A DNA stretch of 64,000 bases from Myotis daubentonii (Eukaryota > Chordata > Mammalia > Chiroptera > Vespertilionidae): NCBI RefSeq assembly GCF_963259705.1, contig NC_081847.1, positions 92,518,389-92,582,388 of the forward strand. The letters run 5' to 3'. The position numbers were made by a program, and so were the translations under genes. Below are positions 33,707 through 46,406 of the stretch, piece by piece. The notes under the pieces were generated by a model, which worked only from the letters and a program-made list of their open reading frames with translations, did no database searches and was not told the origin of the DNA. The number at the start of each line of letters is the position of its first letter. Position 1 is the stretch's first letter.

Positions 33707-35840
33707 AAGAATCACAACACATGCGAGCTCTAAATTGCATTCTCAAGTAATTTGTTTCATCTTCTACAGCTTTGACTTTAGAAATTGATTTTTAAAAAAC
33801 TGAAACCTTGGCTCGTTGCCATTTTATGATGAATTTACATGAAGCCTGACCCTTTGACCCTGTCTGCTGAAATCTTCCCAATGTAAACTCTCTCCTCTTT
33901 GGTCCTTCTGATCACCCTCAGACCAGGTCGCCCCCTCCCTCTGCTCCCCACTGCCCTTGAGTTCTCTTAATCCCCCTCCAGCTCAGCCATCAGTATGCGT
34001 GGGGAATGACTCTTATTGAGGAGATTCAATCTTTTGGTTTATGTAGGCGAAACGGTATTATTTTTCCCTACAGCTCATCTGAACTTTCCTGTATCAAATT
34101 CCCCATTCCTATTAATTAGTAGGTCTGTTAATTAAGTTTTTCCAGATGTCAAACACTTCCAGTAACTGGCATTACTAGCATTGGCACATTTTTATATTTA
34201 AAACTGAGTTCTGTTCTTTTAAGAGCAGGTTTTACAAATTATGCTCCAAGAAGATATTGCATTTCTGTCATTTTAAAACACTAAATATATGTCATTTATT
34301 AGATGTCATGTGACACAAAGAATGTCATTTACATTTATTTTATACATTTATTTAATAAAAGCTTCGACTTCAAACAACAGTCAAGCTCATACCCCCTTCC
34401 TATGACACAGGTGAGTACGGGGCCCTCAGCTTCGGGGGAAGGAGGGCTAGAGAGGTGTGGCTGCGGGATTTCTTTCTCCTCTCTCCCGGGCAGGAATTCT
34501 CCCAACGTTGGAACCCAGGAGCAGGGATGGAGAGAGGCCGCAGAGGGCACTCGCTGAATGCAGGGCGTTTCCGGCCTAACTCTGCTTCTGCAAATTTCAC
34601 CTCATTCCGGTGGTTTCCGCTGATGCGGAGGGGGCAGGGGCAGGGCAGCTCATGGCATGTGGCCTGTGTGGTTGGTTGCACAAGGCCCGGTGCTTACAAA
34701 GGGCCTTCCACTCGACTTAACGTTCTGCCGCTACCATCTTAAAATTCTCCATTTCTGAGCCAAATGCCCTGCATTTTCATTTTGCACTGGGTCTCTGAAT
34801 GCTGTTCAACTCCACTGGGCATCGTGCTTTATCAAGGATCACCCTCGGAAGGGAAGAGGCAAGGATCCCTTTCCTTTTGCCTATGCCGGTCACCATCCCC
34901 CATGCCCCTGCAGAGCGAGACATGCTCTCTCTCAACCCGGGTAACCATGAAACCACTAACCCAGGAATTCTTCTTCCCATTAGCCATTGGAACTGATTAG
35001 CTAGTCTATAGCGTCCAAGGATCACCAAGTGCTGGGATTATTGGAGGGTGCCCCCTTCTCTGTTAAAACATCACAAATTGCTTAGGTTCTTCTTTCATTT
35101 CATTGAAAGTGAAGAATTGGAAACGATCTAACTTGCCAGTGCGGGGTTAGCTGTTCAGCAGTCATCTGCCCTTTTCGAACTCCCTCACTAATATGTCAGT
35201 GGGCCCCTTTGCCTGGTGTTCCAGAGGCCATGGTCCCAGAGCAGCGCAGCGCAGTGAAATGCAGGCGAGGTGAGAGATGCTTTTCTTCTGTGAGTGCCGG
35301 GAAGGGAATTGTGAGAAGGTGAGGAAATAGGACAGCACTGGTTTAGGAAAGAATACAGTAGGCCTACTGCTGAGTGAAATCACGCCCAGCCATGTGAAAC
35401 GCGAACGCAGGTCCATAAACGGGAAAAACCTTCGGAAGATTCCAGAACGAGTTGATTCTCCCGACATGAAATTAGTATTTAGTGAGCTCCTTACACGTCA
35501 AGAGATGGGGATTTCAACATGAACAAGATCCATTCCCTGCATCCCTGGGACTTGCAATTCAAGGGCAGCTGTGGGATTTTAACCCGGACTCTCTATTCAC
35601 CATGATGGCCCAGGGGAGGGGATGGTCTCTGGCTACCTGAAGCCATTGATGATGCAAACTGGAGAGGCCGAAAGGGCACGGAAGACAAGCAGAGTGAGTA
35701 AATCATAGCACATTAAGGAGCCTGCGTGAGCGTTCTCCTTACTCTGTTTTCAAAAGAGGGAGCCCAGCTGAGACGCAAGAGAGGTAACTGGTTTTCCCAA
35801 AGTCCCTCAGGAAAAAAAAAAAGCATCCATATTTTTTTGC
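33707..35840. other. Single-copy-looking DNA
   Basis: GC-richer stretches at 34400-34700 and 35160-35470 contain open frames (to 101 codons) on both strands with no recognisable product. No repeat recognised. Confidence 0.35.
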
Positions 35841-36045
35841 TTGTTTTTAATATATTTTACCAATTTTAGAGAAAGAGGAAGGGGAGGGGAAAGAGAGAGA
35901 GAAACATGGTGGACTGGCTGCCTCCCCCATGCACCCTGACAATAATCGAATGGCAACCTGGCTATGTGTCCTGACTGGGGATTGAACAGGGGGCCTTTCA
36001 GCGCATGGGACACTGCTCCACCAACTGAGCCACACCGGCCAGGGC
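35841..36045 (-). mobile_element. Diverged bat SINE
   Basis: Minus-strand: a T-rich (antisense A) tail at 35829-35860, a purine-rich stretch, and a head ending 'caactgagccacaccggccaggg' near 36018-36040. The middle differs from the VES copies, so it is an older or distinct subfamily. Confidence 0.75.
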
Positions 36046-36279
36046 TGCTGCCATTGCTCTGCCTACCCAGCATTCAGTCCTCTTGGTAATGACACCCTAA
36101 CTTTGCTCTGAGGACTTAGTCCTCACTCACTGACTATAATGTGGTCATGGCCAATCAGAGCAAAGCATCTCCTTCAACCAAGCCCAGGTATATGTCCCGG
36201 CAAGACAAGAACCCTTTCCCTGTAATTGGTGATGGTTGGAGATAACACCCCCCAGCAGTGTCCTCAGGAAACCACTGTT

Positions 36280-36875
36280 CTTCATCCTCCCTAAGAGAAG
36301 TGGGCACTTGTCCCCCCTTTGGGTCTGGGCTGGCCTTGGGGCTTGTTGTGGCCAAGAGACTGTGGCTGAGATGAAGAGGTAAGACATGCAAACGTAGTCA
36401 CCTCAGACCTTTGCGGCCTGCACGCTCACTGAAATGCCAGGTGCAGAAACACCGGCTCTTCTCCTGGAGGGTGAGCAGCTGCATGGAAAACTAGGCTCCG
36501 CCGACAGCCACCGCCAATGCGAGACACATGACTGAGACCCCGTTCTCACCCTACAGACCAGTTAACTGCAGCCGCGTTAGTGACCTCTGACAAGTCAAAA
36601 AAGTGAATGATTCTAATGAGTAGCTAAGACATCCTTCTCCAAGTTGGGTTGTTTCCAATTCTCACTTGCAACTAAATGAAAGAAGAATCTAATAAAGTTG
36701 TCATCTAATGGATTATTAAATATCTGTGGCCGATAGAACCTTAGCATGATTCTTGGCATATAGCTAGTGAGGGATTTAAACAATTGGAGCACAGCCCTAA
36801 TGACCGGCCCATAGAAACCTGAATAAATAAAATGGTTGTTGTTTTAAGCCTCTAAGTTGGGTATGATTCTGACAT
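36280..36875 (+). mobile_element. MaLR (MLT1-like) LTR
   Basis: The middle has 'tctgggctggccttggggcttg...ggccaagagactgtggctg'. The 3' end has 'ataaataaaatggttgttg' and 'ttttaagcctctaagttggg', the classic MLT1 termination/polyadenylation block. About 36600-36770 looks like extra sequence. Confidence 0.55.
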
Positions 36876-36948
36876 GTCCAAAATATTCTTCGATTATTCC
36901 CTTTACTCTGTAATATGCTCTCCTCTGCCTTTTTCTTGTCTTTGTTTT

Positions 36949-36957
36949 GTGTGTGTG

Positions 36958-36992
<35 letters not shown>

Positions 36993-37006
36993 TGGGGGGG
37001 GGGGGG
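36949..37006. repeat. (GT)n followed by a 13-base G run
   Basis: About 20 GT units (36949-36988), then G13 (36994-37006). Confidence 0.95.
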
Positions 37007-37230
37007 CGGTTTGGCTGGAAAGCCAATGTCAGATTTTCTTGCTTTTACTAAAATAGTCCTCTAGGTACACCGAATAAAGAGGATTTACTTCCTAGATTTC
37101 CTAGGTGACAGCCAAGTATTTTCTGTTGATTTCCAAAAAATTTACAACTTTTGCAGAAATCAAATGCATATACAAACTAAAAGTGCTTTGTGGACGAAGG
37201 GAGAAGTTAGTTAGAATTGAAAGAGGATCA

Positions 37231-37379
37231 GCCTGGCTGGTGTGGCTCAGTAGTTGAGCATCGACCCATGAGCCAGGAGGTCATGGTTTGATTCCCGGTC
37301 ATACCTGGGTTGCAGGCTCAATCCCCAGTGTGGGCCTTGCCCTCTCTGAAATCGATAAAAAATATATTTTTTAAAAAAT
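37231..37379 (+). mobile_element. VES SINE with internal deletion
   Basis: It carries the 'ccaggaggtcatggtttgattcc' B-box region but lacks most of the CT-rich 3' part. A 12-bp duplication GAAAGAGGATCA / GAAAGAGGGTCA flanks it (37219-37230, 37380-37391). Confidence 0.93.
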
Positions 37380-37391
37380 GAAAGAGGGTCA

Positions 37392-38599
37392 AATGAATAT
37401 AACTCAAGAGATGTACTACGTTAGTCCTCATAACATGATCATCACAAGTTTCCCTTATTTCCCAATGAGATGGAAATCCATATGAAAGAAATATGTATGA
37501 AGATTTGATGTCTAAAATAGGTCGATACATTAGAAATAATATGTTCTCAAGGTATCTACAGTACTTCCTTTTCCTCAGTGAAATGCTGGAATGTGTATGT
37601 GTCTTTTTGACTAACAGGGTTTTATTTAAGGTACTCGTGGGCTAAACTTCCATTGTGTGCTGTTTTCATAAGACATTCTCCGAAGACATTTTTTTCTAAG
37701 ACGTTATCTATCTTCCTAAGACATTATCTATTCCTTACAGGCACTGCATGTCCAGTCTCTGTATTAAAATGCAGCCCTTCATGCCCTGAAAAACCCTCTG
37801 CAAAACACAACTGAACTCAGAACTGATATGCCCCAAAGAGCCTCTCTCTGCACCGGGCACCATTGATAGTTGCATTATCATCTCAGATTTTCAACCACTT
37901 ATTACTGCTTGCATTGCCTCTTAGCCTCTCTTCCTCTAGGAGAAAGTTCAAAATATCATGGAGTCAAGATAATAAAAAATAGTAATCTAGGGAAAAGATG
38001 TGGGTACAGAAAAATCTGTCAAAATACTATTTTTAATTATCCTGCTATATCTCAAATCTGTTGTAAAACTGGGAGCAGATAGTTCATAGTATCCTCAAAT
38101 ATCCCTCAAATTTCAAATCTATTGTGATCCCAAGGATAGGAGTATAGCAGGAATAGAAGATAAAATTAATGAGACCACTTAATTCCCACCAAGAAGGGAG
38201 GGGAATTAAAAGTGGGGAGTGTATTGTGAAAATATTTAGATACTTTAAATACAAAATTTTCTCTCTCTGGACCTACACATTTACATTTTTTTATTCTTAA
38301 AGATTTCAAATTTTCAGGAAAGCTATTCATCAGAAAAAATAAATATCTTTGAACAGAACCAGGAGTTTCATTGCATCTTAATATTTTGTCAACTTTGGTT
38401 TAGATTTTTAAGTTATAAAATGTTACAGGTGTAATTCAAACCCCTGGATAACCCTCCCTAATTAATGCTATTTCTTCCCTCCCATGAAAACCATTCTCCT
38501 AAATTGTATGGGGGAAAAAAACCCTTGCTTTTTATTACATTCCTATTATTAAACAAGCAAGCAAAAAAGCATTTATTGGTTGCTTACAGAATGATGTTT
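37392..38599. other. AT-rich DNA, no recognised feature
   Basis: Nothing supported on either strand. Confidence 0.35.
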
Positions 38600-40440
38600 T
38601 TGTCTAAAGCAGTACATAAAACATGTAGCTACCCATAAAAGTATATTTTAATTTGTTGTCAATATATCAGACATATGATTTTGTACACTCCTATTTTTTT
38701 CAACATAATACCTAATGATGCCATAAAGATTCTTTATTCTTTTACATTTCTCTTTGCACGGATGTGCTTGAGAGGTAATATGCCTGGCAGTGGAATCTCT
38801 GAGATGAAGAATTTACCATCTTCCCCTGGCATCTGCAGAGAATGGGCTCCAGAACCCACGATGACCCCAGAAGCCACAGGCCCTCCAGCCCCTTCTATAA
38901 AAGTGGCGCAGTATTTGCCTATAACCTGTGCCCATTCTCCTGTTCACTTTCAACTGCCTCTAGATTCCTTATAAGACCTAATACCATGTGAATGCTATTA
39001 AAGCCTTGTCATACTGCAATGTTTAGGGAATAATGACAAGAAAAAAATCTACATATTCAGTACAAACACAACCATCAGAGGCCTGTGTCAGCCTAACATG
39101 TCAGCAACTTTTTCCCCTAATATGCTTCATCCTCCGTTGGTTGAATCTGTGGGTGCAGAATTACAAGGGCCAACTGCATAGATCTTGAAATCTAACAGAC
39201 AGACAACAGGCTCTGCTGCCCTGAGGAGATGGAAGAATTCACTCTACAAAGGCAGCATGGGGCGTTCAGCAAGATTTCCTGCCCTTGAAAGGATGTGCCT
39301 GATTGTACATGGTATCTAATTGCTGTTTTAACTTGCATGTTTCTCATTATTTGCATGAATCAACAAAGATTATACATAAAATGCAGTATCGCCCGTTCCA
39401 TTTTCCTTGTCTGAAATGCCTTCATGACTACTTTGCATTCCTTTAGATGTGCTGGGGTTTTTAACATTTGGATTTTCACATACGGATCTTGAATGCACCT
39501 GCGATTTGTTTTTTGTCAAGGAAGCTGACCTGGCCTGATTTCTTAAGTATTCATTTTTCCCCACCGATATTTCAGTCTCTCTTACATTTAAAGTTTCCAT
39601 TGATGTGGCTGTGTCATTTGTCATTCTTTGATCTCTCTAATCTGTTTGTTAAATCTACATGCCCCTGCATCAATACCATATTGTCTTAATTAGATTGACT
39701 TTTTAATGCGTCTTAATATCTGGTAGGGTGAGTCCTCTGGCTTTATTCTTCCATATTAATTAGCTGTCTATTTGTTCCTCCATAGAAGTTCAGAATCAGC
39801 TTATAAAACTTACAAAACAACTAGTTCCAATGTTGACTGGAAACGTCTTCAATTTATAAATTAACTCTGGAGACTTGATATCTTTACCACATTGAGTCTT
39901 CTTATCCATGAACGTGATTTATCTTGTTTTATTTAGCTCTTCCTTAATGTCCTGGAAAAGAGCTCCGTAATTTTCTCCATAAGGAGTTTGCATATTTAAT
40001 GTTAGGTTTATTCCTGGGTATCCTAGAGATTTTATTGCTACGGTATCTTTTGTTGCCCTGGCATCTATGTACTACTTATCTTATTAATTACCTTGGATCA
40101 TTCACAGACTATCATGCCATCTGCAAGAAAAGACAATTTTGTCTTTTTCCTTGTGAATTCATATAGCTCTACTCCTTTATATTGCTGTATTTTTCTGCCT
40201 AGGCCTTCCAGAACAATCCTGATTAGTGGTATCAGAGAGCCTTCTCTTTTCCCTCAAGTTAATGAGAAGGCTTCCCATGTGCCTCCATGAGTTTTATGTG
40301 TGCCTAATATTTCTGAAAATAGCTACTCTTTATCAAATTATGGAAGTGCCTTCTTTCCTGGTGTTCTCAGCCTTATCCTGCTTTAAACATCTGTTTTATC
40401 TGTGCGCGCATCTATCGATGTGATGTCCCCATTCTGTCAT
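38600..40440 (-). mobile_element. Ancient L1, antisense (3' UTR and ORF2)
   Basis: From about 39380 the plus strand reads as reverse L1 ORF2: 'ggtttattcctgggtatcctagagattttattgctacggtatcttttg', then 'tatcatgccatctgcaagaaaagacaattttg' and 'attagtggtatcagagagccttc'. All frames are broken. 38600-38810 and 39300-39380 fit its 3' UTR. A Tigger-like element appears inserted at 38815-39180. Confidence 0.65.
38815..39180. mobile_element. Tigger-like ancient DNA transposon
   Basis: Left part 'gaatgggctccagaacccacgatgaccccagaagccacaggcc' and right part 'cctccgttggttgaatctgtgggtgcagaattacaagggccaactgca' match opposite ends of a known mammalian Tigger-type element. The middle is diverged. Confidence 0.5.
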
Positions 40441-42169
40441 TAAGCTTTGCATTAAGCGTGTCATGACGCCAGCTCACTCCGGATGTTACCCATGGAGACA
40501 CCAACCCCAGAACCATAACCACTGCCGGTGCATCACAGGAAGGAGTCTAATCCCAGTTACTCATTAGCTGCCACAGGAATGAGCCTGCTGCTAACTGACC
40601 TCGGGAAAGGGCCTGATAGGCTTACGTAAATATGTCCTTATCATTATGAATGGAGTTTTGTCATCGTCAGTATTACCAGTGCAGTTTTCTGATATATTTT
40701 CCTTCAGGAATGTTCCTTTGTTTATGTAGGAGCTTCTGTGAAGAATGAGCAAACATATTTTTTGCAGCTTACAATTCAAGTTCAGAAGTTCTGAAGTAAC
40801 AGTGACTTAAAACTTAATTCACAAGGCCGACGTGTAATGCCTCTCAGTCACCCAGAAGACTTAGAATTAGAAAGTTAGCATCATTTAATAACTATAATTT
40901 ATTACATAAGTAACTCAAAGAATATAATTATCAGCCATATGAAAATTTGCTGAAAACAACACACTAGCAGGCTGTCATTTCGGAATTATCCTTATGTTCT
41001 CATAAACAATGGTGACAGGAGGAGTCTTTTATCTTCGTCAAGCTAAGACGCTAATTTATTTTTTTAATAAAGGGGTAATTTGATTCCCTGGCTTAATAAA
41101 GGAATTCAATATTTCAGGTTAATATCATCCTGCAATATTTCTTTTAGGAGACTCTCTGCAGACTGCAAAAGCAGCTCATTTGAGTAAGCTTAGGATGTGA
41201 ATACCCTACGGAGCCATCATGTAAGAAGAGGTAATTTCCTCCTGCCCTTTTCCACTATTCTTTTTATTATAGCTTTATGGAATGTTATAATATTCCCAAA
41301 GACAGAGAAAGATGCTCTGAATGGCTTGAATTACTGAGCACATAAAGATTCAAAGGTTAGCCTTGAGGGACATTATTATACTTCAGGTCAATAATACCTA
41401 CTAACCTTTCCCATATCTACTGAGTATAAATAAAAGTTCTATAATACTCAATTTTGCTTGAACTAAAAGTTTCAAGAAAGTCTGCTTTTGAGGTTAGCAG
41501 CTGGGGAGAGAGCTCCCAGGAGAATTTTATAGAAGGAGCAAAAGAACATATGGGAAGCCAGCAGTCTCCCTTGCCGTGTCTCTGCCTTTAATTTAGAAAA
41601 AAGGTGCTGATGGGGCTCTTTGCTCCCAGTGAAAAGTTTCAGGATAAATCAGCCTCCAGACTGGTTCTTGTCATCGTTGAAAGTGGTCCATTTTGGAACA
41701 GGCTGTTGTTAAAATGGCTCATTTTATGAGCTTTTTTTTGAAAAATAGGTTTAATAAAAGAGGAATGTTATGATAGCTCTGATGAGCTACTCTCTTCTCT
41801 ATTCCAAGAAGCTAGCAAACAAGCAGTGTCCTATCTAACCACACCACGACTCACTGTAGGAACTGTGAGGTCATGTCCGCCGCAAGGGGTGGCACTGCAT
41901 GCAGGTTATTGATGCTGCCCAGAGGGGGCAGCACTAAGCAGGAGAGTAAGAGACTCTGCCCTCCCTTTGGCCACTTGCTCTGGGTCATTCTGAGCCTCAC
42001 ATTCCTCTTTGCAGAAGTATGGTTGCTGGGTAAGAGGTTTGTGAGTAGTTCTCAGTTTTAACTATGTGTCCACACGAATGCAGTGCATTTTCAGGGTTTA
42101 GTATTCATAGATGGACTCCTGCTGTTACCACAGAGTTCCCTGTGCCATGGAAGTGAGTGTGTAGAGGCC
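40441..42169. other. Single-copy-looking AT-rich DNA
   Basis: No repeat or gene recognised. A CTCF-like sequence lies at 41922-41937. Confidence 0.4.
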
Positions 42170-42395
42170 GCAAACTACAGCCATGGGCCCGCTCCAGCCT
42201 CTGATTTGTTTTTGTTCTGCCTGTGAGCTAAGAATGTTTTTTTTTTTAATTTTTAAAGATCCTTTCAAAATATATACATGTATTTATAAAATGAAAAGAA
42301 AAAAAAAATGTGCCAGGCCATATGTGGCCCCAAAAGTGCTAAAACATTTTCTATCTGGCCGTTTACCAAAAGTGTTTGGTGACTCCTGCTAGGTA
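42170..42395 (+). mobile_element. hAT-Charlie-like ancient element
   Basis: 'ggccgcaaactacagccatgggcccgctccagcc' at the start and 'gccatatgtggccccaaaagtgctaaaacattttctatctggccgtttacc' near the end match the ends of a mammal-wide Charlie-group element. The interior is poorly conserved. Confidence 0.55.
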
Positions 42396-42639
42396 ATAAA
42401 AGCTCCGTTACCGTCTGACTTATCCATTTACGCTTATAGTAATTTGGCCAGTTTGTAAGATTTTTGTAAAAATTGTTTATTTTTCTACCTTGTGACTTTT
42501 CTGTTTTATTCCTCTTTGTGAGTCCGTTGGTGAACAAAGCACAGAGTAGACTATGTATGTTTATTTCCTTTGTACTTTTCAATCTTTTTGGTTCTCCGTT
42601 AAGAAATGTGTTTGGCTTGAGATAGACTTTCCTATGTGG

Positions 42640-42930
42640 TCTTCTAAAACTTCATACTTTTGTTTTTCACATTTAAGTCTTGAACCCACCTGGAAATGAT
42701 ATTGGTTTGGGGATAAAGGCGGTCTTGGGATTCAGTTGGGCCTTTTCTCTCCGTGCTAGCCAACTATCCTGCACCTTTTATCGATCTACAAGACCATCAC
42801 TCTCGTAAATCAAGTTCCTACGCCCCATGGGCTAGTTTCTGGACCTTCTGATCAATGACTCTGTGGGACGGATGCCAATACCAGAGTCTGCTCACTATGG
42901 CTGCTCGTGGGTGTGTAAGTCAGTACAGTC
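42640..42930 (-). mobile_element. Inverted L1 ORF2 segment
   Basis: The plus strand reads as reverse L1 ORF2 ('cacatttaagtcttgaacccacctggaaatgat', then '...ctggaccttctgatcaatg...gatgccaataccag'), equivalent to about 28330-28620 of the younger L1. It abuts a sense L1 3' end. Confidence 0.55.
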
Positions 42931-43540
42931 ACGGTGAACCGAAGTTTGGCATTATCTTGTAAAGTTAAAAATAAGCCTATTGTTAAACCCAGCTATTCCA
43001 CTCAAGAAGCATATCCGAGGAAAACTCATATGTGCGTGTGTCTGTGTGTATGCACACGTACGTATAAATATGAATGCAGATATAAAAGGAGACATAAACA
43101 AAATAATGTTTCCGATGGCATTACTGAGTATGGCAAAAAAAAAATGAAAACAACATAAAGTTTTACAACAGAAAAATATAAATAATTTTAAAATTGCTGC
43201 ATAGTATACAATATAGTGAAAGTGAACCAACCACAGCTTCCTGCATCTGTATGGTTGGCAAAATTAATGAAGAATGCATATGGTATGCTCCCATTCATAT
43301 GAAGTATAAAAACTAAATGATGCATTCCTCTGTGTTTTAAATAAACATAAAAGCAAGGGAATAAAATAAAACCAAGGAAATGAGATAAAAATGTGCACCA
43401 AGTAAAAGATGGAGGATCATGGTTGTCTCTGGGGATGAGAGAGGGCTGTGTGTTCAGAGAAAAAACACAGGAATTCCAAGAATGACTAACATTCTATCCT
43501 TTAGATCCGTTAAAATGGACTATGAATAAATAAATGGACA
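42931..43540 (+). mobile_element. Ancient L1 3' end (sense)
   Basis: It starts with 'tatggctgctcgtgggtgtgtaagtcagtacagtcacggtgaac', the L1 ORF2 3' block equivalent to about 29140 onward in the younger copy, followed by diverged ORF2 end and 3' UTR ('gatcatggttgtctctggggatgagag'). Confidence 0.55.
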
Positions 43541-43959
43541 ATAAGTTAAGGCCAGGTGGACAGTGTAAACTCAGGCTGAAACATGTCACTCATGAAGCTG
43601 AACATGGCTTCTCAAGCCTTTTCTGGGAAGTCTTGGTGGTCAAGCGTTTGGGCTTCAAAGGACAATTTTATAGGAATACAATCTATGAGCAAAAGAGGGA
43701 AAAAGAGAGAGAGAATGGACCTATTTTCTTCAGATGTCACCTGTGTATCAGGTAACCTGCCAAAATCTCTCCCCCGAGATGCCTAGCTTATCCCTCCCAA
43801 CTCTGAGTTAAGTAGTATGACCCCACTTTTACGTTTGGGAGAAAAGACTCAGGCTAAGCCGATGCCTGGGATGCTTCAGATGGCAAGGGGTGGAGCCAGG
43901 GACCACCTCAACCTTGCATTCTGCACCTTAGGTCGCGCCATAACTTTATTTTTGAGCCA
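43541..43959. other. No clear feature; possible MIR scrap
   Basis: 'gttaagtagtatgaccccacttttacgtttgggagaaaagactcaggctaagcc' (43806-43860) may be a MIR remnant. Confidence 0.3.
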
Positions 43960-44260
43960 CGTAGACCTGTGGTGTCAGTACAGTAGCCTCAAGCCATGGG
44001 TCGCTCCTGAGCACTTGAAATGGGGCTAGACCGAGTTCCCAGTGCACACCAGAGTGCAGACTTAGTAAGAAAAGAAATGGAATCTATCTCACAAAGAACA
44101 TTCGCATTGATTAGATGTCGAAATGATAATTTTAGGATATATGTGATTAAGTAAAAAATATGAAAATTAATTTCTTTGATTTCCTTTACTTCTGAAAATA
44201 TGGGTACGGGAAGATGTTAAATTGCAGCCTATTGCTGTTCGACGTGCTGGTGTAGATATT
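43960..44260 (+). mobile_element. Possible old DNA-transposon remnant
   Basis: 'gtgtcagtacagtagcctcaagccatgggtcgctcctgagcacttgaaatggggctag' resembles a common mammalian element whose consensus has a 'gccacatgtggctattgagcacttgaaatgtggctag' block. Confidence 0.4.
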
Positions 44261-45021
44261 CCCGTGGAGAGGCGGGAGAAGTTGGCTTGAGGCAACACTT
44301 ATGTTCTTTACGGGCTGAGTATCTTGAACAAAATCTTAGATGAACTGAGCTGGAGCAGTGTTTTCTCTAACAAACGTGGATAATAATGTACGCCCTGCAG
44401 TGCCGACCAGAGCAGCTCAGGTAAGGCACTCTCCCGGAGCCCGGAACACAGTGTGCACTTGGGATGAGTAACAGAGTTATATTGGTGAACTCTATAGGAC
44501 CTCCAAATCTTTAATATTTTACAAATCTGCATGAACCTTTAAGTACTATAGTTTGAAGCCTATTGGGCTTTAAAAACTACACTCCCCCCAACCCACTTTC
44601 CATACCATTTCCATATAAAAAAGATGGATAGCACCTTCCACAAGCGGAAGGGGAAATGGGATATTAACATTTCAAATAAGCAGATGAGTATGCGACATGG
44701 GGCCTCGGGAATGGGAGATGACAATAAAGCAAACCGTGATGCGCTCTGAGTGTGTGTGCGCTGCTGATGGCACACTTTCGTCGCCATTTCCCGCAGATCG
44801 CCTACCGCCACATACCGCTGTTTGACATCTTCCCAGGCCTTGTTTGTTGCTTAGTTTATATGAAAAAACATTCGGATGGTGCTTCTTCTCTGTTACTAGT
44901 GAAATGCACAGTGATATGTTATGTACCACTTCCAAGTCCACTTAGGCAGAAAGAACCACATAAAAATCTTGCTGGAAAAAGTCAACTGGGGCTCTCACCG
45001 TTTCTGTTGTCCTTGACGTTC
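44261..45021. other. No recognised feature
   Basis: Mixed single-copy-looking DNA with short open frames on both strands. Confidence 0.35.
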
Positions 45022-45036
45022 AAGATGTATTGTATA

Positions 45037-45260
45037 TTGCCCTAACCGGTGTGGCTCAGTGGATAGAGCATCGGCCTGCGGACGGAAGGGTCCCAAGTTC
45101 GATTCCAGTCAGGGGCATGTACCTTGGTTGCGGGCACAACCCCAGTGGGGGGTCATGCAGGAGGCAGCTGATCGATGTTTCTCTCTCATCGATGATTCTA
45201 ACTCTCTATCCCTCTCCCTTCTTCTCTGTAAAAAATCAATAAAATATTTTTTTTAAAAAA
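45037..45260 (+). mobile_element. VES SINE, full length
   Basis: A-box-like TGGCTCAGTGG (45052-45062), B-box region AGTTCGATTCC, CT-rich part, AATAAAA and A tail. A perfect 15-bp duplication AAGATGTATTGTATA flanks it (45022-45036, 45261-45275). Confidence 0.95.
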
Positions 45261-45429
45261 AAGATGTATTGTATAGATTGAAACTGCTTTTATGATGATA
45301 ACTACAGCATTACAGTAAAGAAGTTATGAAGTTAGTATCATGGGCTCTGATAGTAACCTACCCTTCTTCTTATCAGACGTTCATAATAACGCCAAGCCAG
45401 TGTGGCTGAGACACACTGCTGGTCTGTGC

Positions 45430-46390
45430 TGGGTCCCTTTTGGCAGCCCCGGCGCCTCTCTGCCTGGAGAGCATTCTCGCATCCCTGCCCTTATCTGCAG
45501 GCGACCTGCCTGTGCATGCGCATGCCGATGATGGACGAGCCTCCTTAGTTGAGGCAGTTGCGGAAGCCTTTGCCTCACACCAGGAAACTGCACTGAATGC
45601 GATTCCCCAAGACACTGTCTCTGATCCAAGTCCTCCACCCGTGTTCTCTCTCCCCGAGGGGAGAGCTGGGGCGCTGCTGTGAGGATCAGAGCCCTTTACA
45701 GCCACGTGTGGCCTGGAAACCAACCCTCTTCTGGGCCCAGCGCTGAGCGGCGAGGGCGAGGCCACTGCAGAGGTGCGTTTGTGCTGCACCCAAACCAGCT
45801 CCTGGGAGGCGAGGGCCCTCTCCCTACTCTCCGCTCAGCCCGGGATTTTACACTTGCCAACAGCTATTTTCCTGAAGACGCGAATGATTGCTGGTATCCC
45901 AAACCCCCTCTGCCTCCCGTACTCTCATCTCCAGGATTATCTCACTGGGCGTCCTCTCCGCCTTGAGCAACACTCTGTGCCAGAGAACAGAAGACAGCAG
46001 CCGGGGAGCAGCAGCAGATCGCGCGGCCTGGGAAGCCGGTCTCCCTTCTTCCTGACGTTGGACGATAAAGGTAAAGTCCATGCTGCCCGGAGGGAGGTCC
46101 AGCCTCTTGCAAACTCCAACAGCAGACTCCTCAGCGGTCTGGCTCGGGCTCCCTCCCGCCTCGGGGAAGCAGGACTGACTGACTTGGCCTGAATTCCCAG
46201 GACTGACACCGCGCAAGCTCTGCCTCCTGCTCCTGGGGCCCAGCTCCATTCTGAGCGCCAAGGGCTTAACAAGAGTTAATCTCCTCCGAGAAGCGGGGGG
46301 CCCTGGCCACTCCATCAAGTTCCCCTCGAGCCTGCCAATCGCTTGCCTGTCAGATTTGGCAGAAGCCCGGAGTTTGACTAACTTCATTGC
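45430..46390. other. CpG-containing segment with open frames on both strands
   Basis: About 1 kb of GC-rich DNA with many more CpG than the surroundings. It holds a 139-codon plus frame (45773-46192) and a 179-codon minus frame (45848-46387) that overlap; I recognise neither. A good splice-donor-like AAAG|GTAAAGT lies at 46067-46077. It could be an untranslated first exon or weak CpG island, or simply GC-rich DNA lacking stops. Confidence 0.3.
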
Positions 46391-46406
46391 TACTGCTTCG
46401 TAATTC

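Noticed and set aside
33047..33746. Long His/Thr-rich and Val/Cys-rich open frames
   Set aside because: They are translations of the compound GT array and carry no gene signature.
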